A stretch of 47,467 nucleotides of DNA from contig JAPKDW010000004.1 in NCBI GenBank assembly GCA_028822375.1, positions 1 to 47,467 of the forward strand, in the 5' to 3' direction. The stretch's first letter is position 1. Each line of letters starts with the position of its first letter. Under the pieces are notes generated by a model. The model had not been told where the DNA came from. It was given only the letters and a program-made list of their open reading frames with translations, and made no database searches. The position numbers were made by a program, and so were the translations under genes. Shown here piece by piece: positions 34,784-42,511 of the stretch. This stretch comes from Opitutaceae bacterium. GTDB lineage: Bacteria; Verrucomicrobiota; Verrucomicrobiia; Opitutales; Opitutaceae.

Positions 34784-35545
34784 ATGAAAAGACTAGCAAA
34801 TAAAACGGCCGTTGTAACCGGTGCGGGATCGGGAATTGGCGAAGCGATTGCGCTTCGATTCGCTTCGGAAGGCGCTCGAGTCGCGGTATTCGAGCGCGAT
34901 ACGGATAGCGGCAATGGGGTCGTCGAAAAAATTCGCGAAGCTGGCGGGTTAGCCGATTTTTTCGAAGTGGACGTTGCTTCGCTCGAAAGCGTCCGCGAAG
35001 CGGTGGTCGCGGTCGGGCGTATTGATATTTTGGTGAACAATGCCGGGATTGCTGCGATCGGAAATGTGGAAGTAGCCACGCCGGAAGAAATGGATCGCAT
35101 CTACTCGGTTAATGTGAAGGGCTTGTATCACTGCTTGCATACTGCGATTCCCGGCATGAGAGAGCAAGGCGGCGGGGTTGTTTTGAATCTGGCGTCCATC
35201 GCCAGCAAGCTGGGTATTCAAGATCGTTTCGCTTATTCCATGAGTAAGGGAGCGGCGTTTTCTATGACGCTGTCGGTGGCAAGGGACTACGTGGATAAGG
35301 GGATTCGCTGCAACTGCTTGTGTCCTGCTCGCGTGCACACGCCTTTCGTCGACAATTATTTGGATAAGAACTATCCGGATACAAAAGTGGAAATGTTCGA
35401 AAAACTCGCGGAGTACCAACCAATGGGTCGCATGGGCAAACCCGAGGAGATCGCGGCTTTGGCAGCTTTCCTGTGCAGTGACGAAGCCTCATTCATTACG
35501 GGCGCCGCTTACGATATTGACGGTGGCGTAGTGCAGTTGCGTTGA
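34784..35545 (+). CDS. Short-chain dehydrogenase/reductase (second of a pair, fuconate-dehydrogenase-like)
   Basis: A 253-residue SDR. Cofactor loop TGAGSGIG at 12-19, NNAG at 85-88, catalytic S138, Y151 and K155 (FAYSMSKGAAF). FERDTD after strand 2 (Glu/Asp) suggests NAD. The downstream pattern KGIRCNCLCPARVHTPFVDN and YQPMGRMGKPEEIAALAAFL resembles 2-keto-3-deoxy-L-fuconate and L-fucose dehydrogenases. That would link the pair to fucose or rhamnose catabolism, consistent with sulfated fucan or similar substrates; this remains an inference. Ends just ahead of a dispersed palindrome. Confidence 0.88.
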   Translation: MKRLANKTAVVTGAGSGIGEAIALRFASEGARVAVFERDTDSGNGVVEKIREAGGLADFFEVDVASLESVREAVVAVGRIDILVNNAGIAAIGNVEVATPEEMDRIYSVNVKGLYHCLHTAIPGMREQGGGVVLNLASIASKLGIQDRFAYSMSKGAAFSMTLSVARDYVDKGIRCNCLCPARVHTPFVDNYLDKNYPDTKVEMFEKLAEYQPMGRMGKPEEIAALAAFLCSDEASFITGAAYDIDGGVVQLR

Positions 35546-35578
35546 TGATTTTCGACTTAAGCTTCGTTTCTTTCACTG

Positions 35579-35644
35579 GTAGCGGCCGATCTCCGAGCGG
35601 CCAAATAGCTTAAAAGTTGGCCGCTCGGAGATCGAGCCGCTACC
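35579..35644. repeat. Long inverted repeat (GGTAGCGGCCGATCTCCGAG)
   Basis: GGTAGCGGCCGATCTCCGAG plus CGGCCAA (35579-35605) pairs with the right arm ending CGGAGATCGAGCCGCTACC at 35644, around a short AT-rich loop. The first 23 bases are identical to 13910-13932. Directly after it, GCTGCGGCCTCGGCGATGCC near 35679 repeats part of the 10684-10766 element. It lies between the convergent SDR and isomerase genes. Confidence 0.75.
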
Positions 35645-35705
35645 TTGATCGGAATTCTGAATGATACAGTTCTCAGTGCTGCGGCCTCGGCGATGCCGCC
35701 CTACC

Positions 35706-36620
35706 TTAGGCCTCTTTCACTGCACGCTCGATAAGGCGTTTCGTCGCGAGGATGCCTTTGATAGGATCCGTTCCGTGGCCTTCGAATTCGATCCCGATGT
35801 ATCCTTTGAAACCTGAATCTAAAACCGTCTTCATTAGACGATGGTAGTCCACGTTCACTTCGTTGCCATTGGAATCGAATTCCTTCGATTTGGCGCAGAC
35901 GATTTTTGCGGATGGCATGAGGTCTTTGACTCCTTGGTAGGGGTCGTAGTCCTTGAAGTTCTGGAAATCCGGAAGGCTGCCGCAATTCGGTCGGTTGACG
36001 AGGCTCATGAGCTCTGCGAGCCACTTGCCGTTACTGGAGTAGCCTCCGTGGTTTTCCACGACGATGTCCAGGTTCATTTTCGCCGCGACATCGCAGAGAG
36101 CATGCAGCCCTTCGGCAGCGAGTTTCTTCTGTTCCTCGTAGTCGCCTGGAGATTTGCAATCGACGCGAATCGTTGTCCCACCGAGCATCTTGATTCCATC
36201 AAGCCAGGGTTTGAATCCTTCAACGGACTTCGAGCGCGTTTTGGCGTTCGATGAATCGATGGCATAGGTCGACTTGCAAAGCATCATCGTATTCGTGACT
36301 CCTAGATCGTTGCAGCGCTTTTTGAGCTCCTTGAAGAATCTCGCATCGCCCGATTTATCCATCATGTGGCCGTTGAAGTACTCTAGGCCCCTAATGCCGG
36401 TGCCTTCCACTGCTGTTTTCGGGTAGTCGAGAATGTCGAGCGATCCGCCTTTGAGTTGGCGATTGAAACTGTATTGCTGAACGGCAAGTTTGAGGCCGTT
36501 AGACTTAAGAGATCCTTTGGCTTGTAACAGCTGGGGCAATACAATTGCGCTCGCTCCAAATGCTAGGCGTTTTAAGGAATCACGTCGAGAGATAGGGAAG
36601 AGAGATTGGTTTGAGGGCAT
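35706..36620 (-). CDS. Tat-exported TIM-barrel sugar isomerase/epimerase
   Basis: A 304-residue protein with a twin-arginine signal, PISRRDSLKRLAFGASAIVL, so it is likely folded in the cytoplasm and exported. The barrel shows LKLAVQQYSFNRQL, GIRGLEYFNGHMMD, TIRVDCKSPGDYEEQKKLAA, LDIVVENHGGYSSNGKWLAE, CGSLPDFQNF, KIVCAKSKEFDSNGNEVNVD and GYIGIEFEGHGTDPIKGILA. Metal ligands sit in the Glu/Asp/His/Glu of these strands. The function is sugar isomerisation or, as for some exported relatives, keto-glycoside lyase activity (inferred). It faces the SDR pair. Confidence 0.88.
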   Translation of the reverse strand: MPSNQSLFPISRRDSLKRLAFGASAIVLPQLLQAKGSLKSNGLKLAVQQYSFNRQLKGGSLDILDYPKTAVEGTGIRGLEYFNGHMMDKSGDARFFKELKKRCNDLGVTNTMMLCKSTYAIDSSNAKTRSKSVEGFKPWLDGIKMLGGTTIRVDCKSPGDYEEQKKLAAEGLHALCDVAAKMNLDIVVENHGGYSSNGKWLAELMSLVNRPNCGSLPDFQNFKDYDPYQGVKDLMPSAKIVCAKSKEFDSNGNEVNVDYHRLMKTVLDSGFKGYIGIEFEGHGTDPIKGILATKRLIERAVKEA

Positions 36621-36750
36621 TGGTAAAGGTGGGCATTTTAGTTTGAATCTACAACGTGATAATGAAAAGCAGTTTTTTGCGATATTCGGTTGGCTTTTAA
36701 CGTTGCAGGACTGCGCGACTAGGGTTTTCTCGGTGATGTAGCCCCTTCGA

Positions 36751-37650
36751 ATGAAAAAGCTTCCGCTGAGTTTCTATCTGCAAATCCTGCTTTGCGCGGC
36801 GTTGTGGGGGAGCGCGTTTCCGGTGATCAAGCTGAGTTTCGCTCACTTGGCCTTGGAGAGCTATGGGGAGCAGTTGTTGTTCGCCGGGACGCGGTTCATT
36901 CTGGCTGGATTGCTGGTTATGGTGTTTTGCAGGCGAAGTGTTTTTTCCACTTTTCGCGAGGTTCCTAAGGGAGCTCTCTTGTGGGTGACGCTTGGGCAGA
37001 CGTTCGGGCAGTATGTGTTTTTCTACTACGCTCTGCGGGTTTCGAGTGGAACCTTGGGAGCTTTATTGGTGGGCTCGGGTAGCTTGTGGTGGGTGTTGTT
37101 GGCTCCGTTGTTTTTAAAATCGGCGTTTCCTACGGGAAAGCAATGGATGGCTCTGTTGGTGTGCACGATTGGCATATCGATAGCGGTGTACGCTCCAGGA
37201 GCAGGTAGTGGCGACGTGCTTCAGGGTACAATTGCCTTTTTGATGTCAACGTTGATGGGAGCTTTTGGAGCGATAGGCATGAAGCGTGTGGCTCCTCGAT
37301 TCGGGAGCCGCACGATTACAGCGCTATCGTTGTTTCTAGGGGGATTGATGCTGACTGTGGTGGGTGGGTTTCAGTGGGAGGCGTTTTCTCAGGATTACAA
37401 TTGGGTAACGCTAGGAGTGACCGTTTATCTGGCGATTTTGTCGGCGACTGCTTTCACGCTATGGAATCGTTTGATCGAGCGTTACAGCGTGAACCTTCTG
37501 TCGGGTTTCCGATTTATGATTCCCTTGTGCGGCGTTATCGAATCGGCAGTGTTTTTGGAAACGGAAACGATTGGGATCGGTATCGTCATTGGTGGAGCGA
37601 TTTTATTGGGATCGCTTTTCGCGATGAGCCGAATCGAGGCGAAGACTTGA
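36751..37650 (+). CDS. EamA/DMT-superfamily transporter
   Basis: A 299-residue protein with ten predicted membrane helices in two similar halves: LCAALWGSAFPVIKLSFAHL and TRFILAGLLVMVFC in the first, then IAFLMSTLMGAFGAIGMKRV and LSATAFTLWNRLIERYSVNL in the second. This is the drug/metabolite transporter family, exporters or importers of small metabolites; the substrate is unknown. It is divergent from the isomerase gene; the 130-base gap contains TCTACAACGTGATAA, loosely similar to the palindrome core at 25311. Confidence 0.88.
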   Translation: MKKLPLSFYLQILLCAALWGSAFPVIKLSFAHLALESYGEQLLFAGTRFILAGLLVMVFCRRSVFSTFREVPKGALLWVTLGQTFGQYVFFYYALRVSSGTLGALLVGSGSLWWVLLAPLFLKSAFPTGKQWMALLVCTIGISIAVYAPGAGSGDVLQGTIAFLMSTLMGAFGAIGMKRVAPRFGSRTITALSLFLGGLMLTVVGGFQWEAFSQDYNWVTLGVTVYLAILSATAFTLWNRLIERYSVNLLSGFRFMIPLCGVIESAVFLETETIGIGIVIGGAILLGSLFAMSRIEAKT

Positions 37651-37659
37651 TGATTCTCG

Positions 37660-38014
37660 CTCGGTTTCCATCCAACCTTTCATCCAACCTTTTACCCACC
37701 TTCGAGGTGGGTGAACTGGCGTCTGAAACTGTTTGGATGTAGGTTTTGGAGAAAGGGAATTCAATACTGATTTCGCCTGGATAGTAGGAGATTTTCGGAT
37801 TGGGCGTCCCTGCGTCTTTGCAGGCGCTGTACTCTTCTTGGGGTTTAGGGCATTGATTTTCAGGTTCAGAGTTTTCGGCAACTCATTTTGGTAACCTTAC
37901 CAAAACGAGTTGTAGAGGAGGCTTTCTCCGGAGGGGCGATATGGGGCGTTGGGGGTGGTGGATGTAGAGTGGTGGTGGATGTAGAGTGGTGGTGTCCTTG
38001 TTCTGGATGCTTAC
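37660..38014. other. Gene-free stretch with short repeats
   Basis: Apart from the palindrome at 37879-37912, the stretch has a CATCCAACCTTT direct repeat (about 37669-37693), a CCCACCTTCGAGGTGGG hairpin (about 37696-37712), and a 17-base tandem repeat TGGTGGATGTAGAGTGG near 37957-37993. No reading frame here looks like a protein. It precedes the WYL fragment. Confidence 0.6.
37879..37912. repeat. 34-bp loopless palindrome (TTTTGGTAACCTTACCAAAA)
   Basis: CAACTCATTTTGGTAA (37879-37894) and TTACCAAAACGAGTTG (37897-37912) pair with one mismatch around CC. It lies in the 794-base region between the EamA transporter and the secreted unknown protein. Layout resembles the palindromes at 3229 and 25299, but the core differs. 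No gene or clear terminator tail is attached. Confidence 0.6.
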
Positions 38015-38308
38015 TTGTCCAGCAGTTTCGGTAGCCATACGGGCGAGACGGATTTCTCGGTGATCCTCGAATTCGATGCCTTCGCTGCGCCCTATATACT
38101 GGAAGAACGTTGGCGTCCGGATTGGGAGATCGAGGAGCTGACCAGCGGGGGCGTCAGAATAAAGATGAAACTGAACCACTTCGTGGACGTTCGCCGTTAC
38201 GTCCTCTCTTGGGGGCGGCATGCGGCAGTGATGGCTCCCCCTGAGTTGAGGGAGGCGATACGAGAAGAGCTCGGGGCGATGAGGGAGATGGGAAGGGCTG
38301 CTAAATGA
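38015..38308 (+). pseudogene. 3' fragment of a WYL-domain regulator gene
   Basis: The frame opens with a TTG at 38015 after a stop at 37982-37984 and has no ribosome site. The 97 codons contain the C-terminal part of a WYL/WCX regulator: FSVILEFDAFAAPYILEERW, TSGGVRIKMKLNHF, YVLSWGRHAAVMAPPELREA. The helix-turn-helix and most of the WYL domain are missing. WYL regulators often stand at the start of type I-C CRISPR-cas loci, and a lone type I-C-like repeat follows 22 bases later. It is most likely a deletion remnant. Confidence 0.7.
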
Positions 38309-38329
38309 AAAACGGTTTTCAGCGACTGG

Positions 38330-38361
38330 CGCGCCCCCTTCACGGGGGCGTGGATTGAATC
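38330..38361 (+). CRISPR. Single degenerate type I-C-like CRISPR repeat
   Basis: The 32-base element starts CGCGCCCCCTTCACGGGGG and ends CGTGGATTGAATC. This matches the I-C repeat consensus: the C-rich/G-rich hairpin around TTCACG and the 3' tag GTGGATTGAAAC, here with T for A near the end. Only one copy exists and no spacer or cas gene is present, so it is not an array. A changed 3' tag is typical of the last, leader-distal repeat. Confidence 0.6.
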
Positions 38362-38477
38362 CTACCTATTTATCTTTATTTTCAGTGTATGGGCATTGGT
38401 CGAATTTGATCTGGCTAGTTTAATACTCTGGGGCCATTGATAGGGTGTCGTTGCCTCGTTTTCACTCCATCGGATTC

Positions 38478-39845
38478 ATGTCTTTCTTCGGTCGCCTATC
38501 AATCGGTTCATTGGGACTGGCTATTTGCATTTCGCTTATAGCTTCGGATTCCGGGGATTCTCCGATCATGAACCTCGACGATGTCATTGGAATCGAGATA
38601 CGAAAAACATCTTTGGGAGAGCGAGCAGTACAGGAGGGGAAACGGGGCGATTTGGTGATCGGCGACGTCCCGGAATCGGATTTCACTCTCGTTAGAAGAT
38701 TCGATCCGCAGTATGTAGACTATACTTCGATTCAAGTTCGAGCGGCTAAGGGTGGATGGGCGAGTTCGATGATGGTGATTCCCAATGGGCTGAAATCGCC
38801 TCCTGCGGTTTTCGTTTTAGACGAGGAATGCAGGTACCTCAAGTTCCAGCCGAATATGCCGGATAGCGCGGATATCGATGAATGGGAGGGCAGGTCTTAT
38901 TCGAGAATGCCTTTGGGCAGTCAGCTTATCGGAGCGGGATTCGCGGTGGGGTTTCCTACGCCAAAAACGATGGGAGAGCGGAAGGAGCCTTTATCGGTTG
39001 ATGATTGGACGAATTTGATAAAGCGCTTCGAACAGAAGGCCCGAATCGATTCGGAGAGCTTTTTCCTGGCCGCTACGCATGAACATGCAGAGCTGGCTTT
39101 GAAGGTGGCGGCGAATATGGATTTTGCGGGATTGGTGATCGAGGCTCCCCGAGAGATGATGTTCGTGAAAGAGTCGGATGAATGGGCGAAGATTAAGGCG
39201 GAGAAAGCTAAGAAAGCAGAGTCTGAGTCGAATTCCAAAGAGGCCTCTGAGATTGCTGCTGCTGATCCAAAGGATGAACCTACTCCAATCGAAGATGTGG
39301 CGAGAAAGAGCTCTTTTGATTCGGAGGCGCAGTTGAGGTACTACATTCTCTATGCGCGGTCGGTTAAAGAACCGAAGCTGATTATCCTCGCTAAGGAGTC
39401 GGCCGAATACGAACGGACGAGGAAGACTTTGCTGACTTCGTTGGTTGCGGTGAAGTCGGATTTCAGCGCGGTTTTGTTGGATCGATCGGCTCGAACGCTT
39501 ATGACGCCGGAAGAGAAACGCGAAGCTCAGAAGCGCTCTCGATTCAGTTCTGACGATGAGGACGAGTATGAAGAGGAACAATTGAATGGGCGAGCGAATG
39601 CGAGGCGACCGAGCAGCAATCAAATGGCGTATAGCTATGATGAAACATTGTTCGAGCAGTGGATTGGGCGAATGAATAGTTTTTTGATCGGGCATTCGAA
39701 AACAGAGCCGCAATACTTGCCATTGCCAGATCCGAATCAGCGAGGCAGGTCCGCGTTTGGAGGACAGTCGTCAGGCGGTGACTATTTTGAAGATGACGGG
39801 GGCGAAGACGCTTACGCGGATGATGGCGGCGACGGTTCAGAGTAG
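38478..39845 (+). CDS. Secreted acidic protein of unknown function, hydrolase-like core
   Basis: From ATG 38478, 455 residues with a signal segment (LSIGSLGLAICISLIAS). The middle (about 60-240) has the look of an alpha/beta-hydrolase: WASSMMVIPNGLKSPPAVFV, LGSQLIGAGFAVGFPTPK, then SFFLAATHEHAELALKVAAN. The expected nucleophile motif is degraded (LAATHEHAE lacks Ser). A Lys/Glu-rich insert at about 250-290 is followed by YYILYARSVKEPKLIILAK. The last 60 residues are rich in Gly, Asp and Glu (EDDGGEDAYADDGGDGSE). I cannot name the family. An upstream TTG at 38445 is an alternative start. It is transcribed alone. Confidence 0.6.
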   Translation: MSFFGRLSIGSLGLAICISLIASDSGDSPIMNLDDVIGIEIRKTSLGERAVQEGKRGDLVIGDVPESDFTLVRRFDPQYVDYTSIQVRAAKGGWASSMMVIPNGLKSPPAVFVLDEECRYLKFQPNMPDSADIDEWEGRSYSRMPLGSQLIGAGFAVGFPTPKTMGERKEPLSVDDWTNLIKRFEQKARIDSESFFLAATHEHAELALKVAANMDFAGLVIEAPREMMFVKESDEWAKIKAEKAKKAESESNSKEASEIAAADPKDEPTPIEDVARKSSFDSEAQLRYYILYARSVKEPKLIILAKESAEYERTRKTLLTSLVAVKSDFSAVLLDRSARTLMTPEEKREAQKRSRFSSDDEDEYEEEQLNGRANARRPSSNQMAYSYDETLFEQWIGRMNSFLIGHSKTEPQYLPLPDPNQRGRSAFGGQSSGGDYFEDDGGEDAYADDGGDGSE

Positions 39846-39856
39846 AGGTTGGGTCT

Positions 39857-39943
39857 GCCCACAGATTGCTCAGATGGACACAGATATTTCTTAGCAATTA
39901 TTTCTCACATTTCCATCTGTGATAATCTGAGCAATCTGTGGGC
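39857..39943. repeat. 29-bp-arm inverted repeat (GCCCACAGATTGCTCAGAT)
   Basis: The left arm (39857-39885), beginning GCCCACAGATTGCTCAGATG, pairs with 39915-39943, ending GAGCAATCTGTGGGC, at 26 of 29 positions. The loop is AT-rich. It lies between the convergent gene ending at 39845 and the TPR gene ending at 40003, so it may serve as a bidirectional end signal. Confidence 0.75.
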
Positions 39944-40002
39944 AAAATTCTTCGTGATCCTAGTGATCTTCGTGGGCGATCTCTTTTTCGAAAGGTTTTG
40001 GC

Positions 40003-41400
40003 TTATTCTTCGAATGCTTCGAGTTCGCGAATGTAGCTTCTGAGCGCTTCGGAAGGTTCGATTGCGTAGGCAGTCTGGAGCAGTTTTAGGGCGCTTGGGA
40101 TTTGTCCGCGACTGAGTTCGAGGCGAGCGTGTTCGTAATTGGCTGCGTAGGCGACGTCTTCGATGGTGGCTGCGATTTGGAAGGCGAGGATAGCGTCTTC
40201 GACTTGCTGAAGGCCTATGAGCGTCTGGGCTCGCATGAGATGTAATTGACCATCGCCGGGAGCGTCTTCGATAAGCGCGTCGAGGAGAGGTAGGGCGTTT
40301 TCGTAGGAATCGTTTTTCAGCTCGGCGGCGACTTGGATGCGTTGGATGATGGAGCGATCGAGCTCTACGGATTGTTGGGCTGAGCGGGTCTCGATTGCTG
40401 AAATCAGAGCAAGGGCTTCTTCGACTTGACCGGTTGAGGAGAGCGATTGCACGGTCGAGAGTAAGGTGTCGAAGTTGTCGGAGCTTTCGGCAAGTTCCGT
40501 GGCCTGGGCCAGCGAAATCACCGCTTGCGGGTAGATGCCTTTGTTGAAGAAAAGGTAAGTTAGCGAGAGGAGTGAATCGAAGGTCGCTCCTCCGAGGGAA
40601 TGAGCGGTTTGAAAGTCTACGATGGCCTCGTCCCATCGTTCGAGCCGAGCGAGCAATCCTGCTCGGTTTCTCCAGTTGGATGCATCGCGGCGTCCGAAAG
40701 CGAGGACTTCGTCCGCCATGGTGATCGCTTCGGCGTAGCGTTCGAGAGCGATCAGGCACTGCAGAACGCCGAAGCGCCAGGAGTTGTTTTCCGGGCTGAA
40801 AACCAGGGCATTTCGGAATGCGGTGAGTCCGCTTTCGTAGAGCTGCTTCGATTGGTAGATGCGGCCGATCAATCCGTGGATTTGAGATTCGTTGGCTCCG
40901 AGTTCGACAGCTTTTAGGAGGACCGGGAGCGCCTGCTCGGTTTTATCGAGTTCCATGAGCGTGAAACCGAGGTTGGCGTAGGCTCGCAAAAAGCTCGGGT
41001 GTTTACGGATGGCGAGAACGTACTCGTCGACTGCCGCTTGTTTTTCATTCTCTTCATAGAGCATGCTAGCTAGAACGAAGTGAAGGGCTGCGCTTGCTTG
41101 GATACCGGATTCGTCTAAGGATTTGATGGCTTCTGCGAGATAGGCGATTGCCTCTTTTTTATCTTCGATCAGAGCCATCGTGGCTTCGTAGGCATTGTAG
41201 TTTTCAACATCCATTTGCGGTTCCGTGTATCCATTTACTCCGTACCTTCCGAGGAACCGATTCTGGAAGTCTTCTTCTTCCCAGGAAAATTCAGGGAATA
41301 CCCATTGATCGAAATCGAGGGGAGCGTCTTGGCCCAAGAGATTCGCTAGCGGGGTTAGCGCGAGGGCGATGAACGTTAGGAAAAAGCGATGGAGATTCAT
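40003..41400 (-). CDS. Periplasmic TPR-repeat protein of the TonB2-type module
   Basis: From ATG 41400 the protein has 465 residues; a much longer frame upstream is out of frame with the TonB gene and not coding. A signal peptide (FFLTFIALALTPLANLLG) is followed by about eight to nine tetratricopeptide repeats, for example HFVLASMLYEENEKQAAVDE, AYANLGFTLMELDKTEQALP, VLLKAVELGANESQIHGLIG and LLQTAYAIEPSEALRSYIRE. It overlaps the tonB stop by four bases. In TonB2 modules a TPR protein ends the cluster and is thought to help energise outer-membrane receptors; the role is inferred. Confidence 0.85.
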   Translation of the reverse strand: MNLHRFFLTFIALALTPLANLLGQDAPLDFDQWVFPEFSWEEEDFQNRFLGRYGVNGYTEPQMDVENYNAYEATMALIEDKKEAIAYLAEAIKSLDESGIQASAALHFVLASMLYEENEKQAAVDEYVLAIRKHPSFLRAYANLGFTLMELDKTEQALPVLLKAVELGANESQIHGLIGRIYQSKQLYESGLTAFRNALVFSPENNSWRFGVLQCLIALERYAEAITMADEVLAFGRRDASNWRNRAGLLARLERWDEAIVDFQTAHSLGGATFDSLLSLTYLFFNKGIYPQAVISLAQATELAESSDNFDTLLSTVQSLSSTGQVEEALALISAIETRSAQQSVELDRSIIQRIQVAAELKNDSYENALPLLDALIEDAPGDGQLHLMRAQTLIGLQQVEDAILAFQIAATIEDVAYAANYEHARLELSRGQIPSALKLLQTAYAIEPSEALRSYIRELEAFEE

Positions 41401-42107
41401 AGGGTGTTCGAAGCTTGGCGTCTGGCGACGTGTTCGGGGTCCGCGTTGAAGACGACCGTGCGATTGATGATCGCTTTGGTCGGCCTGCCGTCGCGCATCG
41501 GTACGGAGTAGACCGATCGATTCATCGCTTCGACTACGGGTGGAACGAGTAAGGGATGCGTTGACGAAAGGACGTTCATGACTTTTACCCGGCCTTGTTC
41601 GTCGACCATTAGTTTTACGACTACACGACCCCTTAGGATGCCGGCGTCGATTAGTTGATCGGGGAACGTTTTGGGAGGGATAACGATATTTTGGATGGCT
41701 TTGTCGACGTCCGAGAAATTGGAGATTCCGAATGTCCCGGCTTGGGCGCTGCTGCTTCCCATATCGGCGTAGCTGTACCGCCACTGGATCATTTGCGATA
41801 GATCGACGGATACGTCTACGGTCGGCGCTTCTATGGCTAGCGGGGAAACGGTTGTGGGCGCTCGCGTAGGAAGGGATGCGGCTAGATTCGGTATGGACGA
41901 CTGGGCCGCGGGAGCGTTGGATTCATCTTGGGATTCGATCGTTTCAAGTCGAATGCCTCCGCTATCCCCGGTTGGCATAGGAAAGGTCTGTTCTCGATGG
42001 GCGAAGGACAGAAGCAGGAGAATCGCCAGCGTGAGTACGCAAGCGGCTGCGAATGACGAGAGCCAGTCGCTGGAAGTATTCGATTTTTGGGAACGCAGGA
42101 AGTTCAC
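41397..42107 (-). CDS. TonB-like energy transducer
   Basis: A 236-residue protein. Residues about 17-40 form the membrane anchor (WLSSFAAACVLTLAILLLLSF). Then a Ser/Pro/Ala-rich periplasmic span leads to the C-terminal TonB domain: GRVVVKLMVDEQGRVKVMNV, THPLLVPPVVEAMNRSVYSV and TKAIINRTVVFN. It would transmit proton-motive force from ExbB/ExbD to receptors such as the BtuB-like protein in this window. It overlaps exbD and the TPR gene by four bases on each side. The span is short for TonB, like TonB2-type proteins. Confidence 0.85.
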   Translation of the reverse strand: MNFLRSQKSNTSSDWLSSFAAACVLTLAILLLLSFAHREQTFPMPTGDSGGIRLETIESQDESNAPAAQSSIPNLAASLPTRAPTTVSPLAIEAPTVDVSVDLSQMIQWRYSYADMGSSSAQAGTFGISNFSDVDKAIQNIVIPPKTFPDQLIDAGILRGRVVVKLMVDEQGRVKVMNVLSSTHPLLVPPVVEAMNRSVYSVPMRDGRPTKAIINRTVVFNADPEHVARRQASNTL

Positions 42108-42511
42108 TTCTTCAAGGTGGCTACGTTTACGTTTTCGACTCCGGCGGCTTTCACTTCGTCCAGAGCGGATATGAGGATCTGGGTCGTGGCCTGTCCATCG
42201 GCTTGGATTACGACTGGATGGTCAGGCGTTACAGCGAGTCGGTTTAAGGTTGGGCCGATACCGTAGAGTCCGATCTCTTCGCCACCGTAGTGTACTTTAC
42301 CTTCAGCCGTAATGGCGATGTAGATACTTTGGCGATCGAGCGACTGCGATTGCTTGGAGTCGGGTTTGTTTACCTCGACCCCGGTTTCCTCGATGAATAC
42401 CGATGTGACGATGAAGAAAAGGAGTAGAATGAAAACGATATCGATGAGCGGCGAAATATTGATGCCGTCGTCCGAGTTGTCATCGCTTGAGTAGGATTCG
42501 ATGTTCAGCAT
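42104..42511 (-). CDS. ExbD-family proton-channel subunit
   Basis: A 135-residue inner-membrane protein. The single helix INISPLIDIVFILLLFFIVT contains the conserved Asp (D24) that carries protons in ExbD/TolR proteins. The periplasmic part has VNKPDSKQSQSLDRQSIYIA and VIQADGQATTQILISALDEV as usual. It overlaps the upstream exbB-type gene by seven bases and the tonB gene by four. Forms the stator complex with the ExbB-type proteins of the cluster. Confidence 0.92.
   Translation of the reverse strand: MLNIESYSSDDNSDDGINISPLIDIVFILLLFFIVTSVFIEETGVEVNKPDSKQSQSLDRQSIYIAITAEGKVHYGGEEIGLYGIGPTLNRLAVTPDHPVVIQADGQATTQILISALDEVKAAGVENVNVATLKK

Noticed and set aside
38330-38361. A CRISPR array
   Set aside because: Only one repeat is present. 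I searched by eye for further copies of GTGGATTGAA in the vicinity and found none, so it is reported as an orphan repeat, not an array.
39905-40759. 284-codon minus-strand frame inside the TPR gene region
   Set aside because: Extremely Arg/Ser-rich product without any domain; it is out of frame with the TPR repeats.
41401-41784. N-terminal extension of the TPR protein frame
   Set aside because: This part overlaps the tonB gene in another frame, is Arg-rich, and precedes a proper start with signal peptide at 41400.
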